NCBI GenBank assembly: GCA_002118135.1
Contig: BDIU01000063.1
Span: 558,439-622,438 of the forward strand
DNA length: 64,000 nt
DNA from: Trebouxia sp. TZW2008
Lineage: Eukaryota > Chlorophyta > Trebouxiophyceae > Trebouxiales > Trebouxiaceae
Direction of reading: 5' to 3'
Shown: positions 1-11,454 of the stretch, piece after piece
How positions within the stretch are numbered: the stretch's first letter is position 1
Layout of the letters: the number at the start of each line of letters is the position of its first letter
Translations under genes and position numbers: made by a program
Notes under the pieces: model-generated
Seen by the model: only the letters and a program-made list of their open reading frames with translations
What the model was told of the DNA's origin: nothing
Database searches by the model: none

Positions 1-245
1 AACCCAAAGTGCAGCGGGGCCAACTGCAGATGGTCGTACAACATGACAAAGAAGCAGCTGAGCTGCACAGCTTTCTGATCAGGTGAAGAGCACCAGAGCA
101 ATCAGAAGCTTGCACTTGGGGCACAGCACAGCATAAAGGCAGGAAACAAGACATTGAACAGCCCAGGGTGCAGCAGGATCAACTCATGTACCAGAACAAA
201 GAAGCAGCTGGGTTACACAGCTTTCTGATGACATTGAAAGCAGCA
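1..245. repeat. Diverged tandem duplication of about 165 bp in an intron
   Basis: The blocks at about 5-85 and 167-235 share the order 'gtgcagc..gg..caact', 'acaaagaagcagctg' and 'cacagctttctgat'. They lie in the intron that follows the exon ending at 264 of the PIH-like gene. I see no coding exon in 1-263. Confidence 0.7.
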
Positions 246-2400
246 GTGCAGACAGGAGCTTACCGCCAGTGCCCAATCCTTGGATGCAGCAGCTGTCTTA
301 GCTTTGTCCAACAAAGCCAAGGCAGCCTCCTTCTTGGCTTGCCTCTTGGCTTCTGCCTGTTGCTCCGGCCCATAGCTGGCGGAAGTAGAAGCCTGAGCTG
401 TAGCCCATTCCTTCGGCATACCCTGTGCTGCCTGCTTCTGCTGCTGCTGCTGCTTTGGAAGCCGCTGTTGTGTGTCTGCTTGGAAATCCCTTGCTGGAAT
501 AGGGATACTACTTTCAGCGTCAGAGTAGGCAGACTGAGATGCAGCAGCCCTTTTCTTGCCACGCCTTGCACTTGGGTGGTGCAAGTTCTGTGGCTGAGGC
601 TTGGCTGTTGCATCAGCTGCTGCAGCTCCACTCTGACCCTCGGGAGCTGTCCTGTGTGTGTGATCCTGTGTCGCTGCTGTTGCTGGCTTTGCATCTTGGT
701 AAAACTCAGCTACTGGGTGGTCAAGTGCCTGAAGCAGCTTCAACAGTTCGGCCTGTTCACGTGCTTGCTGCGCTGACTTGGCTGAGCCTGGGCGTGCATT
801 GCCTGCTGCAACTGCCTCAGGGCGCATGCGCTCTGCAAGCATTTTGGCCAAGGCAGCACCAAAATGTGATTGGACTGCCAGTGCACCCTCAGGGTCCAGT
901 GTGCCAACAAGCACTTGCAGGCAAGCAGCAGTAGTGCCGTCTTGCAGCTGTGCATCAAGCATGATATGGGCCTGCAAGGCAGATCAGGAACAACCTTAAT
1001 GTCCTGCGTGTACTTCTGTACGCAGCTTGATGGCTGCCATACAGCAAACAGCTTCTAGACCATCGTGTGTCAATTCTGCCAGTAACTGAGAGGGTGTTGC
1101 ACGGCTTTGCATGATGAATGCAGAATCATTCTTGTCAGCAGCGTTGGTGCATCCTGAGAACCATAGGCAATGCGTCTGATGCAAGCACTCTCACCGCTAA
1201 ATGCAAATGCTGGTCCGTTTGGGATTCAGACTGGCGCATGAGCAGCTGAAGAGCTGAGAACGCATCCTCTGTGCACATTTCACCATTCCGCAGACAGCCC
1301 AGAAAGTCCTCGATGCTTGTTGCATCATCATCACCATCGTCATCATCATCATCATCAGATGATGAGAAGCCAGGGTGACGCTGACGCTCAGCAGGTGCCG
1401 CATTGTGCGAACCATGTGCACAGTCTGTCTTGGTGTATGTCCTGTCTTGGCTGTGTGGCCAATGCTTTATCTGAGGACTGCTGGATGACTCATCACTGCA
1501 TGAGCCCTCTGCATTGGATGATGCATGCTCACTATGGTCTGAGGTTGCGTCATCATTCTGTCTGCTGCCACTGAACACCCCAGGTGATGACGAGAAAGTG
1601 GGGGATGTGTCTGAATTGCTGTCCAGACCTGGGACTGAGCTGTCTGACTCTTCTCCATTGGCAGCTGCTTTCTTGTGCTGCGTTGCAGGTGCATATGTGC
1701 CAGCCTTCCTCTGCACAGCCTTGGACTTTCTGCCAAGCCCTGCAGATTTGCTGTGCAAGCTGCCTTTGCTGGAAGAGTTGGCAGCTGGTGTGGCATCTTC
1801 TGCAGAATCATTCTGGCCCACTGTGCTGAATGTGCTCTCAGCTGCTGCTGCTGTAGGTAGCACCTTCAGCTCCGCCTGCACATAAAATGGCTTTGAGCAA
1901 ACAGGAAGTCTAAGTACTGAGCCTATCCTGGCCTGACATTGGTAGTGTACAGAAGGCAGTAGAGTACCTTCAGTATCTGCTTCTTCTTCACAAACTGAAG
2001 AGACTCAGCCCTTTCCTCGACAGGAGCGTGCAGCGGCAGGACCTGCATTACATTGCTTGGTCGGCAGATTGCAGAAAGTCAGAAAGGAACAGGTACTGCT
2101 GGAACGCATGACCAAACATACCAGATTGTAACGCCCTGGTGACCTCAGAATGAAATTGTCTGTTTGAATGCACACTTCAAACTCTTGGGCAGAGGTGACG
2201 CCTGGCATGAGCAGGGCCAGTCAGAACTTGCGCTGTTGACAATCAAGCCAAGTTGCTCAAGGTGGAGAAGCAGAAGTAACATGACAAGCTTGCATGGGGG
2301 TCAAAGCTCTGCTAGCCTTACCTGGCAAGTTGACAGTAAGCTGTAGTCTCTCCTGAAGGCCGTCGTCGGTGTGACTCATGGTGTATCGAGGTACCTGCAT
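1..2400 (-). CDS. PIH1/CS-domain protein with long acidic/Ser-rich tail, 3' end beyond window
   Basis: Read exons (minus): 2400-2322, 2201-2122, 2042-1968, 1875-1195, 1130-1014, 971-264, then an intron running past position 1; phases agree throughout. The first three exons and the start of the fourth carry a C-terminal PIH1 (CS-like beta-sandwich) signature: RLQLTVNLPG, then VTSAQEFEVCIQ, then RSPGRYNL, then ESLQFVKKKQILK. In PIH1 proteins this fold follows a larger N-terminal PIH domain and serves HSP90/R2TP co-chaperone assembly; here it sits at the very start of the protein. The remainder is Ser/Asp-rich with an Asp run (about 1320-1365), then Ala/Gln-rich with weak helical segments. Start chosen at ATG 2400; ATG 2379 is also in frame. 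A CS-only co-chaperone or a truncated PIH protein are both possible. Function is inferred from the fold only. Confidence 0.6.
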
Positions 2401-3167
2401 AGACGCACGGCAGCTTGAGACGTCCAGCCCTTTTGACAACACAAATAGGTGATAAAGGCGCCCTGCGACACCTGCTCTATAACTCCAGACGCCATCGTTT
2501 CCGAATTGCAGTCGGCTGGCCTTGAGTATCCGAATGGCGGACGGCGACTTAGAGAGAGGCAACTCCGATCATTGGTCACAGAGTCAGCTAGGAAATCTGT
2601 GACACTCTCAGTTTGGAAACACTCAAACTATCTCGTGTGGTCTGTAGTCTCAAGCATAGATACAGGGCTCCGTGGCACGGCAACTTGCGACACCTAAGGG
2701 AAGGCTGGATCAAATGCGCTATGCACGGACATGCTCAACGTTATGCGGCCGTTCCGCGCGCTACATGACCTTTGTCATATTGAAAAGCTTGATCCAAGAT
2801 GAATAACGCCACGGTCCCTCACAACTGTTGTCCGCGCTGGCCAGCAGCGAGGAGTCGCAAGCGAAAGCCTTTTTGCGTAATTGCAAGCGTAACATCCAGA
2901 CGTCTGTGCGAGGCTGCAATTCTGCATACAAAGTACGCGACCAAGCACGCAACTCCTGCATCGAAGTGCAACTCTTGAATTACTGCTCAGACATTCTTTG
3001 AAACGAGATCTTGTTGCAAAAAGTCGGCTTACGTGTCTATAGCTTGTGTCAAGCTCGCAGACTGTACTACGACAGTGCCCTTTTGATCTGTTACACTAAG
3101 CGCAGCATCGCACCTGTACCTACACACACACTGGTTTTCAGCCGTTGCACACCTAGTGACCGGTTTC
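2401..3167. promoter_or_regulatory. Divergent intergenic region between the PIH-like gene and RPN12
   Basis: This 767-bp gap separates two genes transcribed away from each other, so it should hold both promoters and 5' UTRs. The minus-strand frame stays open upstream to about 2562, so the PIH-like gene might start further out. I recognise no TATA box or other specific element. Confidence 0.4.
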
Positions 3168-4674
3168 ATGGCATACCAAGAGTGTGCCAAGCTTTTCGAG
3201 CAGTTCAAGGTAGTTCTGACTTAGCTGAGGGCGATCAGTCTCTGGCAATCAGCTCAGCGTCAAGCCAAGTGATGCTTTGTAGGCAGCTGTGAACAAGAAT
3301 GATCTGCAATCGGCTAAGCGATTGCTGTCCCAGCTGAAGGTAGGGATTGGTGACAACTTCGACTGTTCCTCACTGCTGCTGGAGGTCCTGAACAAGCAAA
3401 TTTATTTGCTGAGCAGATTCAGCTGACTCAATTACCCTCATTGCCACCCTTGATGGAGTCTTCATCAAACGCTCAGAAAGAGATAACACTTGCAAGTACG
3501 CAAAATACCTGCCTGCGCTGCTGTCTGTGTGCTGCAACAGCAATCTAGGTTGACAGTCACGTGCTTCAGGGGATGCTCTGGAGCTGGCCGTCTTCTTGAG
3601 TGTCAAGCTGCAGGATGAGGCTGCCTTTGAGCGCAACTACCAGCAACTTCAGATGTACACCTCAGACACAAGGTGCAAATGCTGCATGCATGCATCAGCA
3701 TCAACATGAACAGCTTGACACCATCAAATGTGTCCATGCTGCTGAAATATGTCCTGCTGCTATGACTATTTGTTATCCAACTGCAACAAATGCAGGCATA
3801 AACACTTGTGATTTTGCAGGGGAATGCTGTCACCATCAAAGCAGCAGAATCTGATCACAGGCCTCAACCTGTTGCGGCTTCTTGTTCAGAACAGGATTGC
3901 TGAGTTTCACACTGAACTGGAGCTCATACCTGAAGAGGTGTGTGTCCACAAGCTCACTTGGAAGCTTACAAGCTCTTGGCTGTGCAAATTGTTCAGGCAG
4001 CACACTTTGCCTGCTTTTCAGGTTCAGCAGGAAGCCCACGTAAAGCATGCAACACAGCTTGAGCAACAGCTTATGGAAGGAGCGTATAACAAGGTGCTCA
4101 GTGCAAAGAGCAGCGTACCAGATCAATCATATCTATACTTCATGGACAAACTCATTTCCACAGTCAGGTGTGCTGAGCGTTTCTGCTGCACAATCCCTTT
4201 TGGATTGCCAGTGGCAGCTTACCAAATGGGCTGCCAGGAGGCATCTTGTGCACTGGTCTATCTTCTTATCAATACAAGGCTTGCCCACGTGTGAATTGTT
4301 GTTGTATGCTTCAAAGTACGTGCAAATATGCTCATGTTGTATTGCTTGCAGGGATGAGATTGCCAGTTGCAGTGAGCGCGCATACAAGCAGCTGTCAGTG
4401 ACAGAAGCTCAGAAGCTTATGCTGTTCAGCTCAGCAAAGGAAGCATTGCAGTTTGCACAAGAGGTGTGTCATGGCACCTGCTCTGTATATCTGCTGTATT
4501 GATTGCTGTTGCTGTGCTGACAAAGCTGTGCATGTGCTGCAGCGAGGGTGGCAAGTGAAAGGTGACACAGTGTACTTTGACCAGCAAGCTCAGGACGACT
4601 TGAAAGACGTGCCAGCCTTGGAGCTGATGAATCATACGTTGACCTATGCACGTGAACTGGAACGCATTGTTTGA
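3168..4674 (+). CDS. RPN12: 26S proteasome regulatory subunit RPN12 (PSMD8)
   Basis: Eight exons: 3168-3209, 3283-3339, 3417-3495, 3570-3672, 3820-3937, 4022-4167, 4352-4463, 4543-4674. They join in phase to 262 aa, the usual length for plant RPN12. The product is a PCI-type lid subunit of the 19S regulatory particle, acting in cytosol and nucleus. Family signatures seen are LTQLPSLPPL, GLNLLRLLVQNRIAEFHTEL, LEQQLMEGAYNKVLSAK, YLYFMDKL, DEIASCSERAY and the C-terminal YARELERIV. The start MAYQECAKLFEQFK matches the family N-terminal helix. The gene converges on GrpE with a 158-bp gap. Nothing is truncated and identity is very secure; the loop after EFHTELELIPEE has two in-frame acceptor choices (4022 or a few bases later). 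Confidence 0.95.
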
Positions 4675-4832
4675 GTCTGGCTGTCATGCCGAGTTACAAG
4701 CTGTCCTGTAATGAGGATTTTCTGTTGCACCATGAGGCATGGCCCAACTTGGCAAGTTAAGAGCGTTTGCTCCAGCTTTGATCATTACAAGTAGCTTTGC
4801 TTCACTAAACGTGCTTCAGCTTGCTGCTCCTG
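4675..4832. other. Short convergent intergenic spacer (3' UTRs)
   Basis: A 158-bp gap between the stop codons of RPN12 (+) and GrpE (-). It must contain both 3' ends. No hairpin or recognised polyadenylation motif was identified. Confidence 0.5.
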
Positions 4833-6298
4833 TCATTGTGGTGCTGTTGACACTCCAACCTCTGCTGCGCGGACTACCCTGCCATTCAACGAATAACCAC
4901 TCTGCAATCACAACACTGAATGAGATCGCATATGGCTTTGCAGCCGTGAGACTGGCATGTGCCCTGCAGATCTGCGGCACAAAAGTGGACAATCTAACTG
5001 TTAGCTGTTTGTTCTCCATTGCACATTACCTTGGTGACGACAATGACAGTGCCAGCCTCTTTCTCAGCATCTGGTATCTGAAACAAGGCTGAGTGCATGT
5101 TTGGATCAAACTTCTGCCCCAATGGAGAAAACTTCTCCACTCCGTTTTGTTTCAAGGCCTGTACAGCACTCAATGCTCAAACCTTGGGCACGCAACTGCA
5201 ACGCTCAAGCCTGATACGGTGCATGTTGTATGCTATCACACCAAAGCCGAGTCACACACAGTGTATGACACTTCATCTTGCGCAGAGGGCACATCAAGCA
5301 CTCATGTTGTGTTTTAGTCACACATTGCAAGCAAGCAGACACGCCGCGTCAAATGGAGAGGACAAGAACATGTCAAGTCAAGCAAGTAGAACAACAGCAT
5401 GCCAAGACAACCCACCTGCACTAGGATTCGATCTGTCAGATGGACGCCCTCCAGCAGACCCTTCAACAATTTGCTTGATTGTTCTGCTGAGAGAGGTTGT
5501 CCATCAGAAGTCAAGCCTTGCAGCGACTGATCTGTGACACTGCCAGCTGCACGCTCCAGGTTGTCTGCCACATCAAGAAGACTCTTGACAAAACCCTGCA
5601 TAGTGCTTGAACATGTTTGGCATCCTGCATGGCTTCGAGACATTAGCCAATTTCACAGTCGAGCAGCAGCCACTCCAAAGTCTGCAAATGTGTCAGATTA
5701 CACAGTGGATGGTTCACCTGAATAGCAAATGACCTTGACTGCTCTGCTTGTCTGTTTGTTCGCTGCCTCAAGTTTTCCATATCAGCTAATACATGCACAA
5801 GCTTGTCTTTGTACTCTGCAACCTGTGGGGCAGCAAAAGAATGAGCATGCCAAGCTTTGCACAATGCCTTCGCTGAACGCATTGCATGCTGTTCACCTGT
5901 TGCTCCGTCTCAGCTATCAATTGGTCTTTAGGATCACTGGGCTGTTCCTCTGCCTCTGCATGCTCCTCTGTTGCAGATGTGGCAGCCTCTGCAGTTTCAG
6001 CTTCAGCAGCATCTGGAGTATCGCTTTTGCTGCTGAATCCTCGCAGCTGCGTTGATAGTTGCGGGTGTGCTGCTGGCGAGCTGGCCCAAAAGGGTTTGCC
6101 GCTTGCTGTAGATGTGTGCAGACCCTGGCAAGCTTGTGCAGAGTGAGACACAGCTCGCTGCGCGACAGCGACGCACTGATTTGGCGTAAAGCGCTCGATC
6201 TGAGAACTGCTGCTGCAAGCCGATGCCAGGATGCGCTGCTCTATCCAGGACAGCTGCTTGGCATTGGCAGCTGCTTGACGTAGGCCTCGGCAAAGCAT
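4833..6298 (-). CDS. MGE1: Mitochondrial GrpE nucleotide-exchange factor
   Basis: Five exons (minus): 6298-5897, 5822-5718, 5595-5416, 5158-5030, 4901-4833, total 294 aa. GrpE releases ADP from Hsp70; the organellar form drives the matrix import motor and folding. Evidence: a long N-terminal region (about residues 1-85) rich in Arg, Ser, Ala and Gln, typical of a targeting peptide; an acidic Glu/Ala stretch; the coiled-coil helix with ADMENLRQRT; DVADNLERA; FSPLGQKFDPNMHSALFQ; and the final GRVVRAAEVGVS of the beta domain. ATG 6298 opens MLCRGLRQAAANAKQ, a plausible presequence; the frame is also open upstream, so a longer N-terminus is possible. Mitochondrial rather than plastid placement is inferred from the presequence style. 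Confidence 0.93.
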
Positions 6299-7308
6299 GC
6301 AGAGCGATGTCGGCAGGAGCGCAAGGTATAAACGTGCACCTGCTTCTGCTCGGGTCAAGGAAGCTACAATGACAAGACAAGACCTCAAGCGGCCTTCACG
6401 AATGCCCGTCTGCTTGTGAAAGACTTTGCTGCAGCATGCTGGACTGCAGAGCCACCCACGTGCACTTTCCAGACGTTTACTAAGGCATGCATACAGCGTC
6501 TGTACCCACATCAAGTGTAGCCTGCCAGTTTGGCATACCCCAGCATTTGCAGCAACATTGGTAAAAGCAAGAAAGACCCATGTCTCTGTATGCATGCAAT
6601 GCATACTTGATTTTCTGAAGCAGCGCAAGCATGCACAGCACCACTGACACAATCAAAGCTCAAGGCAAGGTGTCATCACACCCTTGTCAGCGCTTTGCTA
6701 CATCATCTGACATACTCCAGATCATATTTGAAAAGCAAAGCTTCCTGTTATCGTCAAAGACATGCGTATGCACGTAAGCACTCAGATTCAGCACATAGCA
6801 GGATATCATGAGGATTTTCACGCTGTTTCAGGGTGAACTGTTGGCAAGAAAATTGTCCTCAAGCTAGAAGCTGCAGGTCGTGAGGATGTCTAGATATTTG
6901 ACCGCTGTCTCAGTACTATTGGCGGCTTTAAGTTCCGTGTGGCTCTTTTTTTTTAAATCCAGCATGCATGTCTTCTGCAGACATCAAGTACACAAGCGGC
7001 AAATGCCGCATATTAAAGCGTTGCAGTGCAGGCGCGCGCGCATGGCAGCATGCAGCTGAGACAGCTTCCTCCATGGCACCAAACCTTAGTCAATTATCCA
7101 GTCTTTGCGAGTCAAGGCCACTTTAAGCAGGAGGCAACATTGCTAGTGATTGCCTGCCGGCCGACGGTATCAGAGCGGACGAGACGGCTGCACTGCATAT
7201 GCTGCCCTGCTGCAGTGCGCATATGATGCGGAACATTACTGCACCAACTGCGGTCGCTGATGAAATGTTGGTATAGATCGCAGACTGCTATTTAGCTGGA
7301 GGCGATAG
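6299..7308. promoter_or_regulatory. Divergent intergenic region between GrpE and the PGM-like gene
   Basis: About 1 kb between two genes transcribed outward. It contains a T run near 6947 and several alternating purine-pyrimidine stretches such as 'gcgcgcgcg' near 7032. No coding exon with supporting splice sites was found; specific promoter elements are not identifiable. Confidence 0.4.
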
Positions 7309-10300
7309 ATGACCTTGACGGCCCTTCCATTCAGGCACACGAAGGTATGCAGCAGCTTTACCAAGGTTTCATGGCTCTACCCTTTCAGCAGCTGCGCCTG
7401 CCGTCAGCCAGCTGCTGTAGCTAAGTTTACCCCAGTTGATAGTAGGTGATACACCTCATTCGACATGGGCAAGGTTTCCACAACGTAGCCGGACACAAAG
7501 ATGCAGCTCAGTACCTCAGCTATGACTGGTATGTGACTTGTATTGGTCACTGCTTCTCAAGGGCCGGTGCGCCTTACACTGTCTGCTGTCGGTTGCAGGG
7601 AAGACGCTCACTTGACAGAGTATGGCTGGCAGCAGGTTCTCACATTAGGGCATAACCTTTGTAGTTGCAAGAACTGACTGCTCAACAATATGTATATACA
7701 GTATAAGAATCTGTGTACAGGCAGAAGCTCTGCACACGCACATAGCAAATTTGCCAGAGCGCTTGAATGTGGATCTTGTCGTCTCATCACCATTGACACG
7801 CACCCTTGAAACTGCAATTGGTGTGTTTGCCAATGAAGACTGGACAAGCAAAAGTCAAGGCAAGACCTTGATGTCAGAGCAAAAGGGAGTTGAGGTCAGC
7901 CATTGCAATTGATCTAATTTCTCTTTGTCAGGACACCCAATATAAGGACCGTCTCGATGTAAGGACAAGGCAATTGGGAAGCAATCACTGCATTCTTGCT
8001 GCGGAGGAGTTTCTGAGCAAGGACAACTCTGTATAACAGCATTTCTCTGGCTAATCAGTGCACTTGTTATGAAGAGAACATCCTGTACTCCACGCTCACA
8101 GCATTTTGCACACTGAACACTTGCTTTCTGGGCTATTCCAAAAAAGCTCAGTTTCGATCTCAGAGTGCGCCATGTGCTTGTTACAGGCTCGCCAAGTGCA
8201 GCGGCCTGCAAAGTCTACTGCTGGTTGCCCGCCATTCATTGCTCATGAGGTAAACAGAGCCATCTAGCACTTGCTTTACAGCTTGCAGCTTTGGTGCTGC
8301 ATAGCACCAGCTTGTGTCATGACCAAATGGCTGAAGCATGTGTTCACATGATGCCCTATGCTTGTGCACACACATGCAGCCACAACTGAGCTTTGCTGAC
8401 AAAGTTTGTAGAGGTCATGTGGTTAACCATTCACGTCTGCCAGTGACTGACAACTGTATATATTTCTTCATCCTTCATATTTAATATAGACGATTCAGGT
8501 CAGCACAGGACCAAACAGGATGCAGACAGTTGACTGGTTATCTGCATACCTAGCTGGGCCTACTGAGCCTGTCTAGCATGCATTTTGAACGGAACCGGAT
8601 GAATGGAATCAATGATTGACTTGTCATGCAATGCAGCTATGCCGGGAGCACTTGGGGCGGCATCCATGTGACAAGCGGCGATGCACATCTCATTACAGGC
8701 AGCAGTTTCCTGCAGTTGACTTCTCCCTGGTGAGCAAAGTCAGACATTGCTGCATTAGCAATCCTGCACAGCAGCGCTTATGCACAGCCTGCGCATCTCA
8801 TTACAGGCAAAAGCTTCCTGCGGTTGACTTCTTTCTGGTGAGCACACTTTCAGACGTTACTGCAGCACCAGTCCTGCACAGCAGCGCTTATGCACAGCCT
8901 GCTGGCGTGAGAGCTTTTGTATCTCGGGCAAAAGAGTGTCTCAAGATATTAGCCAAGTCAATGCAGATGGATAGGATCGCAGCAATTTGTTGCAGAGTGA
9001 GAGCTTACGACCATACGCAGACTATGGCTCAAAATCATCCATGAGCTAATTGTGCTGTGCCTACCAGGCCAAGTTCATGCATGAGTTTCTAATGGAATTA
9101 TTGCGTGCCTATCCGTGTTGCCTGCCTGCTCCAGACGCCACCCTTCAGAAGCTTCAGATGAACTCAACTTTCTTGCTAAGGCGTTGGACCATTTATGATC
9201 TGTGTCACAAAACATCCACAAATACTAGTTCATAGCGACCTCATTTGAAATGAGGCTGTGCTGTCCAGATAGAGACTGAAGAAGATGAGTTGTGGGGTCC
9301 AGACTTCCGAGAAGAAAAGGAGCAGATCAAAGCGCGGGGTGCCAAGTTCATGCAGTGGCTCATGACCCGCCCTGAGCAGCGCATCGCTGTCGTCTCTCAT
9401 TCGTCCTTCCTGTTCTTCACCATGGCCAACTTTGGGTTGCATGCCTCCACCACTGTTCAGGTCAGTCTCCCTACATTTGCTGCATTGTTCCTGAAACTAC
9501 TAAGGTTCCTTGAGTGTGTTTGAAGATTGGTGCTTTCAAGTGCCTGGCAAGACAGGACTTGTGCCACACACCTAGCAAGGTATGAGAAAAGTGTAACCAT
9601 AAATATGAGTATCAAATGCTTTCAATGCATGGCCTGTGACAAGGAATCTTAGCTTGTTATGTAGCGCTGCAATTAAAAGACCATTGACATTGCTCAACAA
9701 AGTTGCATACCAATTCGAGTTGCTAGCACTGCTGCAGGGGGAGCAAATGCTGATTTTATGTTGTGTGAAATGCTCAATGCATGTTGTGGAGAAAGGGCAT
9801 TTGGCAGTTTAATTTGCCAACACTGCTGCAGGGGGAGCTGCACAGGTGGTATGAGAATTGCGAGATGCGCACAATTGTGCTGTCAGATAACGCTGGTGAA
9901 GGCAACCTTGACCCACTCTGGTTTCCTGGAGGTCACCAGTTGCAACGAGAAGGTGTGAATTTCTGACAAACAAACTATACGTTGTAGAGGTTGTCGTGCA
10001 TGAAGTAGCCACTAGCCAATTTGCCTTGTCAAGCGCAAAAACATGCTTGCTGTCACACAGAGCGCTCCTATGCAAAGGGGATGCTGCTTGCACTCTCACA
10101 TCAGAATGTTCTGCCACGTTGGTGTCCTCGTCGCAGCATTGCCATTGCATCAGGACTTGCACAGCTTTTCATGTGCCAAAGTGCAATTGGACAACACGCT
10201 ATTTTGCTGCAGCATGCTGGCCAAGGCAGTGTAGCATTGCGTCTCTGTATTGATCAGCAGTCCTGTGCAGCGTCAAACTGCAGCATTCAGCACACGCCAC

Positions 10301-10592
10301 TTCTCAAAAGTTTCTTGCTGACAGCTTCTTCCTCTGTACACACTACCACAGGCACAATGAGAATCGCATGCACGACGCCCACAATCAGTACTAGCTCTGC
10401 AATACACCTGTCTGCCTTGGTCTTGCAGGCGCTGCACCTCCAAAAGAACAATACGAGCCTCCAGAAAATGCAGAGCCAGAAAAGCACCCAGAAGTTGCTG
10501 TACCTGGAGAAGAGCCAGAGATTCAGCCACATCAATCTGAAAATGGCACCGGGCAGCAGCATACCATGTCAAATAGCCGTGCCATGTTTTGA
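7309..10592 (+). CDS. Phosphoglycerate-mutase-like histidine phosphatase
   Basis: Nine exons: 7309-7344, 7446-7528, 7599-7635, 7721-7894, 8187-8249, 8637-8729, 9269-9460, 9832-9952, 10429-10592, giving 320 aa. The family is the plant cytosolic PGM-like group of the histidine-phosphatase superfamily. Seen: the phospho-acceptor motif LIRHGQGFHNV; LTEYGWQQAEAL; DLVVSSPLTRTLETAIGVF, where SPLxRTxET is the second arginine block; CREHLGRHPCDKR; FPAVDFSL; IAVVSHSSFLFF, where SHSSF carries the second catalytic His; and WYENCEMRTIVL. The substrate is unknown. If the donor at 9953 is not used, the protein stops at 9966 (270 aa); using it adds an acidic Pro/Glu-rich tail of about 54 aa. Part of exon 6 and the exon-8 acceptor are duplicated in neighbouring introns. 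The gene converges on the hydrolase. Confidence 0.88.
8682..8905 (+). repeat. Tandem duplication (108-bp period) covering the exon-6 end of the PGM-like gene
   Basis: 'catctcattacaggc' begins at 8686 and again at 8794, and both copies continue through the Phe-Pro-Ala-Val-Asp-Phe codons into a GTGAGC donor. The first copy is the end of exon 6. The second lies in the intron and would also encode HYRQKLPAVDF. Both end near 'cctgcacagcagcgctta'. Confidence 0.85.
9727..9840 (+). repeat. Duplicated splice-acceptor block upstream of PGM-like exon 8
   Basis: 'cactgctgcagggggagc' occurs at 9727 in the intron and again at 9821, where it forms the real acceptor (exon starts 9832). The upstream copy has the same AG and first exon bases but then diverges. 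Confidence 0.75.
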
Positions 10593-11454
10593 CATATTTG
10601 TGATTGAGGTGCTGTTGGCCAACGACTTTCACATGCATACACAAAGACTTGCAGCTGTGCCAAGCAAGGATGAGCGGCATTGAGAGGCTGACACATACAG
10701 TACACATGTGGTGTTGCTTCACATTGAATTGTGTCTGCTGCTGGACATGCCCTGAGCAGCCATTGTTCTTCACAGTTTGTCGCTGACTGTAAAGCTGCAA
10801 GGTCATGCATGTTGCCACAGTTCAGATTGGTGTGTCGTGCAGTCACCTCTTACACACTCCTAAGCAGCATTACCCCTCTGAAATGACATGCCCAGGAATC
10901 AGCTCGGCCTGTGCTTGCAACCGGATAGCACTCAAGAAAAGTCGTACGATCAGTGTTGGCTGTCGAGCCTGTACTTGGACCATTTAGCTGCTTGCAAGCT
11001 GAATATGTGCAAGTACTCAACAGAGGCAAAATTGATACAGAAAACACACATAAAATTGACAAGCTGAAAATTCTGGCGTTTCACTATATGTGCTGCATCA
11101 ACTTACGGTCCAAAGCAAATGCTAATACCAGAAGCATCTAGATATCGGTGTGAAAGTCCTTCCTGATATGGACTGCTCATGGCAATTACACATCATAAGT
11201 TGCCAGCAGGAAGCTTGACTAGCTCAAGGTGAGTCTGTTCTCCCAATGCAGCACAAGGAAAGGGCACGCGGACACTGCATGGCAGAAACAGTGAATTGTT
11301 TAACAGTGCCATAACAGGAAGCAACCATCAAGGCAGTCTAGCTGTAATTGCGCCCTTGCTGCAGTCTGCCAGGGCAAACACAACCTTGGGACCTTTACTC
11401 GTATGTCACCATTTGCACCAGACATTATGGCATTGCCAGCTGCATCAGAAGCCC
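10593..11454. other. Convergent intergenic region (3' ends)
   Basis: About 860 bp between the stop codons of the PGM-like gene (+) and the hydrolase (-). I find no further exon with splice support and nothing else recognisable. It is somewhat A+T-richer than the genes. Confidence 0.4.

Noticed and set aside
1317..1574. His-rich and Met-rich frames opposite the Asp run of the PIH-like gene.
   Set aside because: These are antisense shadows of a GAT/GAC repeat in a supported exon.
6426..6652. In-frame extension upstream of the GrpE start, up to 6652.
   Set aside because: It is Cys/His-rich and unlike a targeting peptide; ATG 6298 gives a typical presequence. It is kept only as an alternative in the GrpE entry.
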